Positions 1 through 7,181 of a stretch of 11,837 nt of DNA are shown here, in pieces; position 1 is the first letter of the stretch, and every line of letters begins with the position of its first letter. The stretch comes from Metarhizobium sp964253915 (GTDB lineage: Bacteria; Pseudomonadota; Alphaproteobacteria; Rhizobiales; Rhizobiaceae), in the NCBI RefSeq assembly GCF_964253915.1, contig NZ_CAXUSG020000032.1:1-11837 (forward strand). The letters run 5' to 3'. The notes beneath the pieces were generated by a model. It did no database searches. It was not told the DNA's origin and saw only the letters and a program-made list of their open reading frames with translations. The position numbers and the translations under genes were made by a program.

Positions 1-2
1 CT

Positions 3-416
3 CAGTATGCTTTAATTGTGAGTGTCGTCGGCACAGACGTGGTGACCGCAAAGGGCATAAGAGATGCTGCGGCTTTGAGCGAGGCGGTCATAACAGCCGT
101 TACACAATCACCCTGCAGCTTGGCGCGCATCCAGACAGACATGCGAGCGCACATGAACCCTCGACGCATGTCCGTCATTGCCAAGCTAGGCAAGCGCTTT
201 GTCAAACGCCTAATGACCGCCTGTCCCCAGTGCGACCATCCCGGATGGGGCTGGGTTGGAACAGCGGCGGGGCTATGCTGCAGCGAATGTAATTCGCAAA
301 CGCAATTGCCGTCTCATGATGTTATGGGTTGCGCCGCTTGCGGCCATGAGCAGTTAGTTGAAAGGTCAAATGGCGAGCGCGCTTCCCCGACATTCTGCTC
401 AGCATGCAACCCGTAA
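3..416 (+). CDS. DUF6671 family protein, 3' end (5' truncated by window)
   Basis: The reading frame is open to the left edge, so the true start lies outside the window; the GTG at 18 is unlikely to be the start. I recognise the C-terminal half of a DUF6671 protein. It has the conserved run TDMRAHMNPRRM, then CPQCDHPGWGWVG, then two more cysteine pairs (CCSEC and CAACGHE) and a final CSACNP. The upstream residues (about KGIRDAAALSEAV) also fit the family pattern. The cysteine pairs suggest metal-binding zinc-ribbon-like knuckles, although no biochemical function is known to me for the family. The TAA is at 414-416. The following gene is 274 bases downstream and has its own candidate promoter, so this is probably a separate transcription unit. 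Confidence 0.82.
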   Translation, partial: QYALIVSVVGTDVVTAKGIRDAAALSEAVITAVTQSPCSLARIQTDMRAHMNPRRMSVIAKLGKRFVKRLMTACPQCDHPGWGWVGTAAGLCCSECNSQTQLPSHDVMGCAACGHEQLVERSNGERASPTFCSACNP

Positions 417-608
417 TGCCACTTAAAGATTTTGACCGATGGTCGCATCATGCCCGAAACTGCTTCAGCACACTGCGCTACGCCGCGGGCACGAGGAGGC
501 GCGATGGCTTCGGCGCGTCTTCAGGCCTACGAAAGTTGTCGCACCGGACTGTTCCCGTACTTCCCTTCAGAAAGAGTATTGGAATTTCTGGACCCAAGCC
601 ATCTTCAC

Positions 609-638
609 TGATCCGATTTCTATAAGTGCTCGTACATG
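609..638 (+). promoter_or_regulatory. Candidate ECF-type promoter of the fasciclin gene
   Basis: TGATCC at 609-614, an 18-base spacer ending in CG, then TACATG at 633-638, which ends 52 bases before the fasciclin ATG. From memory, RpoE/ChrR (ECF11) promoters in alphaproteobacteria have TGATC(C) and a TA-rich -10 about 17-18 bases apart. The same arrangement lies upstream of folE on the other strand. The -35 match is good; the -10 match is only partial. Confidence 0.4.
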
Positions 639-690
639 AAGGTGTTCAAAAACCGCGTATGGCACGCGAGAGAGACGGAAGGAACGCATA

Positions 691-1161
691 ATGAAGAGAT
701 TTTTTCTTGCATCCACACTCGCCCTTTCCTCCGCAGCGTATGGCGCTCACGCAGCTGACATTGTCGACACCGCGCAGGCAAATGGTCAGTTCAAGACCCT
801 TGTGGCAGCGGTAACAGCAGCAGGCCTTGTCGACACCCTTAAAGGCGCCGGTCCTTTCACTGTTTTTGCACCGACTGACGATGCCTTTGCGGCTCTCCCG
901 GCTGGAACCGTTGAGGACCTTCTGAAGCCGGAAAACAAGGACAAGCTATCCAAAATTCTCACCTACCATGTTGTTTCCGGCAAGGTGATGTCAAAAGATC
1001 TCAAAGACGACATGAAGGCAGCAACAGTTAACGGCGCTGAGCTTTCCGTTGATTTGGAAAATGGCGTTACTGTCAACGAGGCAAAAGTCGTGAATGCGGA
1101 TGTAGTAGCCGACAATGGCGTTATTCACGTGATTGACAAGGTCCTCATGCCCCCGATGTGA
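691..1161 (+). CDS. Secreted fasciclin (FAS1) domain protein
   Basis: A 156-residue single-FAS1-domain protein. Residues 1-21 are a signal peptide (MKRFF, hydrophobic core, likely cut after AHA), so it should be periplasmic or secreted. The FAS1 hallmarks are present: the H1 motif FAPTDDAFAALP at about 59-70, the central YHVV at 92-95, and the H2 motif NGVIHVIDKVLMPP near the C-terminus. The length is normal for the small bacterial forms. FAS1 domains mediate adhesion or surface interactions; the role of the small bacterial versions is poorly defined. The ATG at 691 follows a GGAAGGA-like ribosome binding site. As I recall, such genes are often found with lipocalin, photolyase and SDR genes in light- or oxidative-stress-induced clusters, and here they lie within 5 kb. 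Confidence 0.95.
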   Translation: MKRFFLASTLALSSAAYGAHAADIVDTAQANGQFKTLVAAVTAAGLVDTLKGAGPFTVFAPTDDAFAALPAGTVEDLLKPENKDKLSKILTYHVVSGKVMSKDLKDDMKAATVNGAELSVDLENGVTVNEAKVVNADVVADNGVIHVIDKVLMPPM

Positions 1162-1170
1162 GGTAGTAAT

Positions 1171-1214
1171 GGCGCCTCGCATTCTAGATACGAACTCTGC
1201 TTATGCGGGGTGCC
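1171..1214 (+). terminator. Hairpin after the fasciclin gene, possible terminator
   Basis: The arms GGCGCCTCGCAT (1171-1182) and ATGCGGGGTGCC (1203-1214) pair over 12 bp with two G-U wobbles around a 20-base loop, starting 9 bases after the stop. A T-rich stretch follows only after several bases, so intrinsic termination is plausible but not certain. Confidence 0.4.
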
Positions 1215-1231
1215 ACCATTTACATTGTACT

Positions 1232-1260
1232 TTTAACTTCAATAAAACGGCTTCTATAAA
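1232..1260 (+). promoter_or_regulatory. Weak sigma-70-like promoter candidate for the small gene at 1336
   Basis: TTTAAC at 1232-1237 and TATAAA at 1255-1260 are separated by 17 bases, in an AT-rich stretch 75 bases before the ATG. The -10 is good and the -35 poor. AT-rich DNA gives such matches by chance. Confidence 0.25.
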
Positions 1261-1335
1261 TATTTCTCCATAGGATATGCCAAAACTTGTCGATACTGCA
1301 GTAAAATAAATCATCGTAAGGCGTTGGAGGCAATA

Positions 1336-1530
1336 ATGTCTAGCGAAACTAAGATTAACATCATCTATGATGTTGTCGGAAAAGGAGTATTCGTCGAATT
1401 CAACGGCCGCTCGCACTATCTTCAGGGGCCATTTACAGACAAGAAAAAAGCGATAGAAGCCGTGATGTTATTTTGCAAATCATCAGGCTGGCCTTCGGAT
1501 TCGGAAAATCGTGAGATGCGTGACGATTGA
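1336..1530 (+). CDS. Small hypothetical protein (64 aa)
   Basis: I do not recognise a family. The ATG at 1336 is preceded by GGAGG at 1326-1330 with good spacing, which is why I prefer it over a TTG at 1324. The protein begins MSSETKINIIYDVVGKGV, has an alternating beta-like first half, then a lysine-rich helix (DKKKAIEAVMLFCKSSGW) and an acidic tail. It has no signal peptide and no membrane segment. Flanking DNA on both sides is AT-rich and free of other genes. The clear ribosome binding site and a sensible globular composition support a real gene. It sits alone between the fasciclin and lipocalin genes in the same direction. Confidence 0.6.
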   Translation: MSSETKINIIYDVVGKGVFVEFNGRSHYLQGPFTDKKKAIEAVMLFCKSSGWPSDSENREMRDD

Positions 1531-1578
1531 TGAAACTTGGAATGCAACCTTCTTGGTTGTCAGTGAGATTAGGCGTTT

Positions 1579-1594
1579 ACAGTGTGAATACTGT
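1579..1594. promoter_or_regulatory. Inverted repeat ACAGT-N6-ACTGT upstream of the lipocalin gene
   Basis: Perfect 5-bp arms separated by 6 bases, 99 bases before the lipocalin ATG and 48 bases after the stop of the small gene. It could be an operator for the lipocalin gene. It could also be a weak terminator stem, because CATCTTTTT follows closely. The sequence alone does not decide. Confidence 0.3.
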
Positions 1595-1693
1595 CATCTT
1601 TTTCCAATCTTCAGATGAATATCACGAATACATTCTACAACAACAATTGCTTACTGCGCTAGGAAGATCATAACCTGTAATAGGGAGGGTTTT

Positions 1694-2221
1694 ATGAAAC
1701 GGGTCACGCTCACGATCGGGACTGCTCTGTTGGCAGCGTTCCTGTTAGGCGTTGCTGGAACTGCATCTGGGGCGCCCCAGGTCGTCAAAGTCGGCCCAGA
1801 TCACTACAGCGGCACCTGGCTGGAGATCGGTCGCACACCCATGTTCATGACGGACGGATGCGTCGCGGGTTACTCGACCTACCGGCAAGGCAAAGCACCC
1901 GACGAGGTCTTGATTGAGGACGGTTGCCGGATGGAGCCGCCGGACGGCCGCCTCAAGACGGTTCGCGGAAACGGCAAGATCCAGGACTTCGGGTCGACGA
2001 ATGCGAAGATGCGCGTTCGATACCCGTTGCTGATCACGTTCAATTACTGGGTGCTCTACAAATCACCTGACAAATCCTGGTTCATCAGCGCCAATCCATC
2101 CACGACGGACCTTTGGATCTATGCCCGTGCCGTTCCCTCCAAGACGAAGCTCCAGCGCATGATAAGGAAAGCGAGCGAACTCGGATATGACGTGCGCAAG
2201 CTGGAGTTTCCGCCTCAATGA
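1694..2221 (+). CDS. Exported lipocalin family protein (Blc-like)
   Basis: 175 residues with an N-terminal signal peptide (about 1-26, ending ASGA). There is no lipobox cysteine at the cleavage site, so it is probably soluble and periplasmic rather than a lipoprotein like E. coli Blc. The lipocalin signature GTWLEIGRTP lies at about 40-49 and the C-terminal strand motif LWIYAR at 140-145, followed by a helix, as in Blc. Cys56 and Cys78 could form a disulfide. Family members bind fatty acids or lysophospholipids in a beta-barrel, and bacterial ones are linked to envelope stress and lipid peroxidation. The ATG follows GGGAGGG, a strong ribosome binding site. The gene converges on the photolyase gene, with only 36 bases between the two stops. 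Confidence 0.9.
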   Translation: MKRVTLTIGTALLAAFLLGVAGTASGAPQVVKVGPDHYSGTWLEIGRTPMFMTDGCVAGYSTYRQGKAPDEVLIEDGCRMEPPDGRLKTVRGNGKIQDFGSTNAKMRVRYPLLITFNYWVLYKSPDKSWFISANPSTTDLWIYARAVPSKTKLQRMIRKASELGYDVRKLEFPPQ

Positions 2222-2257
2222 TACGTACCGGATGAATCGCTGGAGGATGAAGCCCTT

Positions 2258-3805
2258 TCAAACCCGTTCACCATCGTCCAGCTTCTGCAGAAACTTGGAT
2301 GCGCTGTTCCGATACGCCTTCCTTTTTTCCAGGCTCATACGACCCCAAGAGGAGTAAATCTGGGCGAGACGATGGTTTTTGGAGAGGCTATCAGCGTTTC
2401 GAACGATGAAATCCCAATACAGGGCATTGAATGGACAGGCGTCCTTTCCGCTCTTCTTCGAAACGTCGTATCGGCATCCGCCGCAGTAGTTCGACATACG
2501 TGCGATGTAGGCGCCGCTCGCGGCATACGGCTTGGACGACATGAAGCCGCCGTCTGCAAACTGACTCATGCCAATGACGTTGGGCAATTCCACCCATTCG
2601 AAAGCGTCGGCATAGACGGCCAGATACCATTCGTGGACAGCATAGGGGTCCAGGCCCGCCAGCATCGAGAAGTTCCCAACGACCATCAGGCGCTGGATGT
2701 GGTGCGCATATGCGTGCTTTATCGTCTGCGTAATGACGGATGAAACACAGGCCATGTCGGTTTCGCCGGTCCAAAAGAAATCCGGAAGGGGTCGTTTTGC
2801 TTCGAAAATGTTGCTCTTCTCGTAGCCTGGCATCTTCAGCCAATAGATTCCACGGATGTATTCGCGCCACCCGATGATTTGTCGAATAAACCCCTCGACC
2901 GAATTGAGCGGCGCGTGTCCCTCCCTATAGGCACGTTCGCCCATCCGACATATCTCTAAAGGATCCAGCAAGCCGATATTGATGTAGAAGGACAAGAGCG
3001 CGTGGTTGAGGAATGGTTCCTCTTTCAGCATTGCGTCTTGCGTTTTGCCGAAATCGGGAAGGAAGTCTCGAACGAAGGCATCCGCCGCTTTTTGTGCATC
3101 GGAGCGGGTCACGGCAAAGGAGAACTGGGCCGTCGACCCCATGTTACGTGGAAACCTGCGCTCGACGAGGTCGAGGACATCCCGCGTCACCGCGTCCGGC
3201 GGGAAGCGTGGATGCGTTGGACGGAAAAGGTCTGCCTGGGCGGGCTTGCGATTGTCTGCGTCAAAGTTCCACCGTCCGCCTTCCGGATCCTTTCCATTCA
3301 TGAGGAGACCGGTGCGGCGGCGCATGTCGCGGTAAAAATATTCCATCGTCAGCGCGCGGCGGCTTTGTGTCCATGTCTGAAAGTCCTGTTTGGACACCAG
3401 AAACCGGGTGTCTGGGCGAATTTCCACTGGCAAGCCAAACGCAGATTTCCAAGGTTTCATGGCTTGAAGAACGCGCCATTCGGACGCTTCGGTTACGATT
3501 ATGCGCTTTGGCGATATTGCCGCGACGGTGCGGGCGAGTTCTCCGGTGAACGAACCCGTGTTGTCTACATCGTCCAGATGGACATATCGGACGTCGAAGC
3601 CTTTTTCGCGAAGCTCGATGGCGAAATGCCGCATGGCCGAGAAGATCAGCGCCATCTTCAATTTGTGATGATGTGCATAGGTGGCTTCCTCTATCACCTC
3701 GCACATCAAGATGATGTCCCGCCCGGGATCGGCAGCTTCAAGGCTCGAAAGCGACCACGTCAGCTGATCGCCGAGTATGAATATGAGATTGCGGACAGTG
3801 CTCAT
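2258..3805 (-). CDS. phrB: Iron-sulfur bacterial cryptochrome/(6-4) photolyase (PhrB/CryB type)
   Basis: 515 residues, matching the ~507-residue Agrobacterium PhrB along its whole length as I remember it. The Rossmann-like antenna domain starts with NLIFILGDQL and keeps the typical HHHKLK and FSAMRHF runs. The FAD/helical domain contains the family blocks EGFIRQIIGWREYIRGIYW and NVIGMSQFADGG. Four cysteines expected to hold a 4Fe-4S cluster are present: C353, C441, C444 and C457 (in MACVSS, YCGGCRYD and ACPFNALYW), each offset by 3 from the PhrB positions I recall. The paired histidines H368-H369 (HAYAHHIQRL) needed for (6-4) repair are intact, as are the Trp/Tyr pair W393-Y394. It should repair (6-4) pyrimidine photoproducts with light, using FAD and a lumazine antenna, and may double as a photoreceptor. 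The ATG at 3805 has no recognisable ribosome binding site (the upstream bases are CCTCCC). The gene starts 47 bases after the SDR stop and is probably cotranscribed with it. Confidence 0.95.
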   Translation of the reverse strand: MSTVRNLIFILGDQLTWSLSSLEAADPGRDIILMCEVIEEATYAHHHKLKMALIFSAMRHFAIELREKGFDVRYVHLDDVDNTGSFTGELARTVAAISPKRIIVTEASEWRVLQAMKPWKSAFGLPVEIRPDTRFLVSKQDFQTWTQSRRALTMEYFYRDMRRRTGLLMNGKDPEGGRWNFDADNRKPAQADLFRPTHPRFPPDAVTRDVLDLVERRFPRNMGSTAQFSFAVTRSDAQKAADAFVRDFLPDFGKTQDAMLKEEPFLNHALLSFYINIGLLDPLEICRMGERAYREGHAPLNSVEGFIRQIIGWREYIRGIYWLKMPGYEKSNIFEAKRPLPDFFWTGETDMACVSSVITQTIKHAYAHHIQRLMVVGNFSMLAGLDPYAVHEWYLAVYADAFEWVELPNVIGMSQFADGGFMSSKPYAASGAYIARMSNYCGGCRYDVSKKSGKDACPFNALYWDFIVRNADSLSKNHRLAQIYSSWGRMSLEKRKAYRNSASKFLQKLDDGERV

Positions 3806-3852
3806 GGGAGGCGACTTTGCAAACCGTGTGGATATGGAGCACCCATCTACGG

Positions 3853-4560
3853 CTACCAGGCGATGGCGGTTCCGTCATAGGCGAAGAACCCGCCCGTACG
3901 GTCCGGCGTCAGACCGTCGAGCATCTCCAGGATGCGGCGCGCTGCATCATTGGGCTCGAAACGCTTGTGTCCCGACGCGAATGGCGCGGACAGGTCCGTT
4001 TTAACGGTGCCCGGATGCACGGTGACGAGCAAGGATGAGGGGTTCGTCCGGTTCACTTCAATCGCGGCGGTGTGAACGATCTGATTGAGAGCGGCCTTGG
4101 ACGAACGATAGGAAATCCATCCTCCGAGCGCATTATCACCAATGGAGCCCACGCGCGCCGACAAAACTGCGAAGATCACGCGCTTTCGTCGCGCGAGCAA
4201 CGGAACAAAATGCTTGAGTATCAAAGCAGGTCCTATGGCATTGAGCGCAAATTGCGCCATCATTAAGTGCTGTGAAATTTGACGAAGCGACTTCTCTGGT
4301 CCGAGCCCATTGATGGTCAGTGCGCCTGTAGCACAGACGATAAGATCGAATGCCTCCGACTTCATCCTGTCGGCGGCGCGCAGCACAGAATCTTCGTCGG
4401 TAACATCGAAAGCGTCATCTCTACGCGAAAGGCATACGACCTTGCCGCAGCCGGCATCCATCTCCAACTGCCAGCGAAACGCCTGACCTATTCCGCCGCT
4501 CGCCCCAAGGACCAAGGCGGAGTACCCGTGAGATAATGATCGCATCAGCGTTTCGGTCAT
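3853..4560 (-). CDS. Short-chain dehydrogenase/reductase in the photolyase operon
   Basis: A classical-type SDR of 235 residues from the ATG at 4560, preceded by an AAAGAG ribosome binding site. A TTG at 4581 would add seven residues but has less support. The NAD(P) motif GASGGIG is at 19-25, the catalytic serine in VLSARVGS near 134, and the catalytic YRSSK gives Tyr151 and Lys155. The C-terminal block GGFFAYDGTAIAW is typical of the CsgA-like/SDR proteins often found beside bacterial cryptochromes. The substrate is unknown. Its place between folE (38 bases upstream) and the photolyase (47 bases downstream) makes a pterin or other cofactor-related reduction attractive, but that is inference. 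Confidence 0.92.
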   Translation of the reverse strand: MTETLMRSLSHGYSALVLGASGGIGQAFRWQLEMDAGCGKVVCLSRRDDAFDVTDEDSVLRAADRMKSEAFDLIVCATGALTINGLGPEKSLRQISQHLMMAQFALNAIGPALILKHFVPLLARRKRVIFAVLSARVGSIGDNALGGWISYRSSKAALNQIVHTAAIEVNRTNPSSLLVTVHPGTVKTDLSAPFASGHKRFEPNDAARRILEMLDGLTPDRTGGFFAYDGTAIAW

Positions 4561-4598
4561 TTCACGCTCTTTAGGTTGCAACAGTCACCGTAAGCGTT

Positions 4599-5207
4599 TC
4601 ATGTCCGCGCCAGCATCATGAAGCGCGCTTGCCGCTCCGCCGACACATCGAACTGGCCGGTGAACACGGTGGTCAACGTCTTGGCGCCTTCCTTGCGGAT
4701 GCCTCGCATCGCCATGCACATGTGCTCAGCCTCGATCATCACTGCAACACCCTGCGGCCGGAGGCATTCATCCAGAGCCTTTGCGATCTGCGCGGTCATG
4801 GTTTCCTGGGTTTGAAGCCGGCGGGCATAAAGTTCTACGAGCCGAGCCAGCTTTGAAAGCCCGACCACGCACCTGTCCGGAATATAGGCTATATGGGCGA
4901 TCCCGTGAAACGGCACCATGTGGTGCTCGCAATGTGAATGAAACCCGATGTCCCTCACAAGGACCATGTCCTTGTAACCAGCTACCTCTGAGAACGTTTT
5001 GGAAAGAACATCCTCCGGCACCACCTCGTAGCCGAAAAACAGCTCGCGATACGCCTTCGCAACCCGATTCGGCGTTTCAAGCAAGCCTTCCCGGTTGGGA
5101 TCGTCTCCGGCCCAACGAAGAAGAGTCCGCACTGCTTCTTCCGCTTCCTCTTGAGTCGGACGATATGCCGCTGACAAACGGCAGCCCTGGTTGGCGACAG
5201 CATCCAT
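4599..5207 (-). CDS. folE: GTP cyclohydrolase I, first gene of the photolyase operon
   Basis: A type I enzyme of 202 residues from the ATG at 5207, preceded by GGAGAA with 5-base spacing. The frame stays open upstream to 5378, but that extension is not family-like and overlaps the likely promoter. The zinc ligands are present as Cys93 and His96 (HSHCEHHMVP) and Cys164 (EHMCMAMRGI). Other family blocks include GLLETPNRVAKAY, GLSKLARLVELYARRLQTQE and the final TGQF. It turns GTP into 7,8-dihydroneopterin triphosphate, the entry to folate and other pterins, in the cytosol. Rhizobia usually carry a housekeeping copy, so this one is probably a second, condition-specific enzyme serving the photolyase/SDR operon. 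That is inference, since the rest of the genome is not visible. Confidence 0.96.
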   Translation of the reverse strand: MDAVANQGCRLSAAYRPTQEEAEEAVRTLLRWAGDDPNREGLLETPNRVAKAYRELFFGYEVVPEDVLSKTFSEVAGYKDMVLVRDIGFHSHCEHHMVPFHGIAHIAYIPDRCVVGLSKLARLVELYARRLQTQETMTAQIAKALDECLRPQGVAVMIEAEHMCMAMRGIRKEGAKTLTTVFTGQFDVSAERQARFMMLART

Positions 5208-5233
5208 TGAAATTCTCCATATACATCTCTCCC

Positions 5234-5263
5234 GTTTTACGCGGATTGGGCTGTTTCGGATCA
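5234..5263 (-). promoter_or_regulatory. Candidate ECF-type promoter of the folE-SDR-photolyase operon
   Basis: On the minus strand TGATCC (5263-5258), an 18-base spacer ending CGCG, then TAAAAC (5239-5234). The -10 ends 26 bases before the folE ATG, a sensible distance. It has the same -35 word, the same spacing and a similar -10 edge (CG-TA) as the element before the fasciclin gene. It resembles RpoE/ChrR (ECF11) promoters as I remember them. No sigma factor gene is in the window. Confidence 0.45.
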
Positions 5264-5635
5264 ATGCGTGGACGTACATCTGCGTTGATCTGAGGCTCTC
5301 AATCCACGGAATGGCGAAGGCCCTCGTCAAAAACTTCAATCGCGATTGCGTCTCGGTAACCCCCTTGCCAGACGCCATGATCGCACAACGGCCAACCAGT
5401 GAACCATCGATCGGATTTAATCCGGCTATTCATCTGTCGCAGCCCCGACTGAAGCGGCACATATGCTTGAAGAAGAAGCAGTTTTTCACCGAAAGCGTAG
5501 ATCACTTTGAACTCAAAAACCGCGTGAAGCTCCAGCAACAATCAAAAGTTTGTGCATGGCGCGATGCCACACCGCGGATTTCGCCGTCAGGGAGCAGCGC
5601 GCATCATCTCCGTTGCGTGTACGCTGCATACGGAT
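5264..5635. other. Stretch with no supportable gene
   Basis: Between the folE promoter region and the decayed zinc-finger gene I find no frame with a ribosome binding site or recognisable protein. An 80-codon minus-strand frame (5299-5541) starts with TTG, has no ribosome binding site and resembles nothing. Together with the pseudogene to its right this makes about 700 bases of apparently decayed DNA. Confidence 0.5.
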
Positions 5636-5890
5636 CAAGGCCCGCTCGCAGCTGAGGCATTCAGCGCTCGGATCACGCTTGAGCAGACGGGGTCTTTCCA
5701 ACCAAGCAAATCCTCTAGACATGTAAAGCAACCCGAGACATGGATCGCCGTCGTCGCGACCCAACCCCAGTCGCTAGAGGCGCGCTCAAGCAGCGTCGGT
5801 CATTGCGACGCGATGCGGCTTAAGCGTTTGACGGTCGCCACGGGTTGGCGTGCTGCCTGCACCTCCTCAACAGTTTCGGCCTGCAGCGAT
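5636..5890 (-). pseudogene. Decayed TraR/DksA-type C4 zinc-finger protein
   Basis: Translation of the minus strand in two alternating frames gives pieces of the short alphaproteobacterial TraR/DksA proteins in the right order. First is a helical part ending ARQPVATVKRLSRIASQ (the family has DQ..GRLSRIDALQ), followed by a stop codon. Then LGRDDGD comes in a second frame. A first cysteine pair in SGCFTCLEDLLGWK is back in the first frame. Finally RLLKRDPSAECLSCERAL, with the second cysteine pair, is again in the second frame. So the C-x2-C...C-x2-C finger is still visible, but an in-frame stop and at least two frameshifts break it. Intact relatives are predicted to act on RNA polymerase without binding DNA. 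The assignment rests on my memory of the family; chance resemblance is possible but unlikely with all four pieces in order. Confidence 0.55.
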
Positions 5891-5970
5891 CGATAGCTAA
5901 GGATGCGACCAGGCTTGCGAAAATATCAGAGATCATTGGGGCTTTCTCTTAGCTTTTGATAAAACGATGG

Positions 5971-6999
5971 TTAAGCAGGATGCGTGTCGTCGCGTGTTTT
6001 GACGAGGCTCCAGAACACGCCCGCCGCGATGATAGCGAAGGTAATCCCGAGCGAGAGAGCGGCGGGAAATTTCTCGAGGCCAAGCAGATCTGCGACAAAA
6101 ATCTTTGAGCCGATGAACACGAGCACGATGGCAAGGGCCGGCTTCAGATATTTAAATCGATGGATCATGGCTGCCAGCGCGAAGTAGAGAGCGCGAAGTC
6201 CCAGGATCGCAAAGATGTTCGAGGTGTAGACGATGAACGGGTCTGTAGTGATCGTGAAGATCGCAGGAACCGAGTCGACTGCAAAGACTATATCGGCGAG
6301 TTCGACCATGACCAAAGCTAGGAACAGCGGTGTGACAAACCACCTCAAGCGGCCGGTTAGTGGATCCTGTTTCTTCACGAAGAAGGCCTGACCGTGATGC
6401 CCTTCAGTGACGTTTAGCCGCTGGCGAAGGAAGGAAATGATGGGATTGCCAGCCAGCTCCGGCTCTTTATCGCCGATCCAGAGCATTTTGACGCCTGTGA
6501 TGATCAGGAAGGCGGCGAAGACATAGAGCACCCAGGAGAACTGAGAGACGAGTGTTGCACCCACTCCGATCATGATCGCGCGAAGCACGATCACACCCAA
6601 AATGCCCCAAAACAGCACGCGATGCTGGTAGATCCGGGGAACGGCAAAGAACGAAAAGATCAGCGCGATGACAAACACATTGTCGAGCGCCAGGGTCTTT
6701 TCCACCACGAAACCTGTGAGATAGTTCATCCCCGATTCAGGACCGAGCTGCCACCAGATAAATCCTCCGAAGGCTAGGCCGAGCGAAACGTAGACGGATG
6801 AGAGAAGCAGACTTTCCCTGACCTCGATCTCGCGATTTTCGCGGTGGAGAACGCCCAAGTCAAAAATCAGGAGTGCAAGCACGATACCGAGGAACCCTAG
6901 CCACATCCAGACGGGTTTTCCCAACCAATCAGCGAAAAGTAACGTTAACTCCACGTGAGAAACTCCAGCCGGCGATCCGGTTTTATTGAAGTCCGACAT
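5971..6999 (-). CDS. TerC family integral membrane protein
   Basis: 342 residues from the ATG at 6999. A GTG at 7158 in the same frame would add 53 residues rich in Arg and Pro that do not fit the family. The ATG lacks a clear ribosome binding site, so the start is not certain. Several hydrophobic segments run from WMWLGFLGIVLALLIFDLGV (about 31-50) to the segment near 312-332. Conserved acidic residues sit in membrane segments as in TerC/Alx proteins: E100 and D106 in VVEKTLALDNVFV, and E233, D236 and D242 in VMVELADIVFAVDSVPA. This family is tied to metal ion export, manganese above all for Alx/MntX-like members, and to tellurite resistance in the ter operon. No other ter gene is nearby. 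It follows the DUF465 and 46-residue genes in the same direction. Confidence 0.93.
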   Translation of the reverse strand: MSDFNKTGSPAGVSHVELTLLFADWLGKPVWMWLGFLGIVLALLIFDLGVLHRENREIEVRESLLLSSVYVSLGLAFGGFIWWQLGPESGMNYLTGFVVEKTLALDNVFVIALIFSFFAVPRIYQHRVLFWGILGVIVLRAIMIGVGATLVSQFSWVLYVFAAFLIITGVKMLWIGDKEPELAGNPIISFLRQRLNVTEGHHGQAFFVKKQDPLTGRLRWFVTPLFLALVMVELADIVFAVDSVPAIFTITTDPFIVYTSNIFAILGLRALYFALAAMIHRFKYLKPALAIVLVFIGSKIFVADLLGLEKFPAALSLGITFAIIAAGVFWSLVKTRDDTHPA

Positions 7000-7160
7000 C
7001 ACGAAAAGACCGGCATCTTTCGTCAGAGGGGCCCGGACAGCGATAGGAAATTGAGGGGCGATAGGTCCGCTGCTGGGACGAACAAAAGTGTATTGCTTCG
7101 CTCGGCGAGCTGACCTTGCCTTTCGCCGAATTTCCAGCTCTTCTCTGATGTGACCCACGC

Positions 7161-7181
7161 ATCGCAGCGATCAACTGCGAT
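7161..7181 (-). promoter_or_regulatory. Inverted repeat in the leader between the small ORF and terC
   Basis: ATCGCAG (7161-7167) and CTGCGAT (7175-7181) are perfect 7-bp arms around a 7-base loop, 8 bases past the small ORF's stop codon and about 160 bases before the terC start. No T-run follows on the minus strand, so it is not a standard terminator. An mRNA stabilising hairpin, an attenuator or a protein site are all possible. I looked for the yybP-ykoY manganese riboswitch known from other terC/alx leaders and did not see its conserved pattern. Confidence 0.3.

Noticed and set aside
450..611. A 53-codon plus-strand frame after the DUF6671 gene, with an internal ATG at 504 behind AGGAGG (494-499)
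   Set aside because: The ribosome binding site is good, but the protein is unrecognised, the spacing is only 4 bases and the stop overlaps the candidate fasciclin promoter. Coding is not supported enough; two other frames here also lack support.
3002..3880. A 292-codon plus-strand frame opposite the photolyase gene
   Set aside because: The minus strand encodes a full, highly recognisable photolyase. The plus-strand frame is a long open shadow of GC-rich coding DNA and resembles nothing.
5208..5378. 57-codon N-terminal extension of FolE
   Set aside because: It does not resemble FolE, contains the candidate promoter, and the ATG at 5207 has a well-placed GGAGAA.
5299..5541. 80-codon minus-strand frame upstream of folE
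   Set aside because: TTG start, no ribosome binding site, no recognisable protein.
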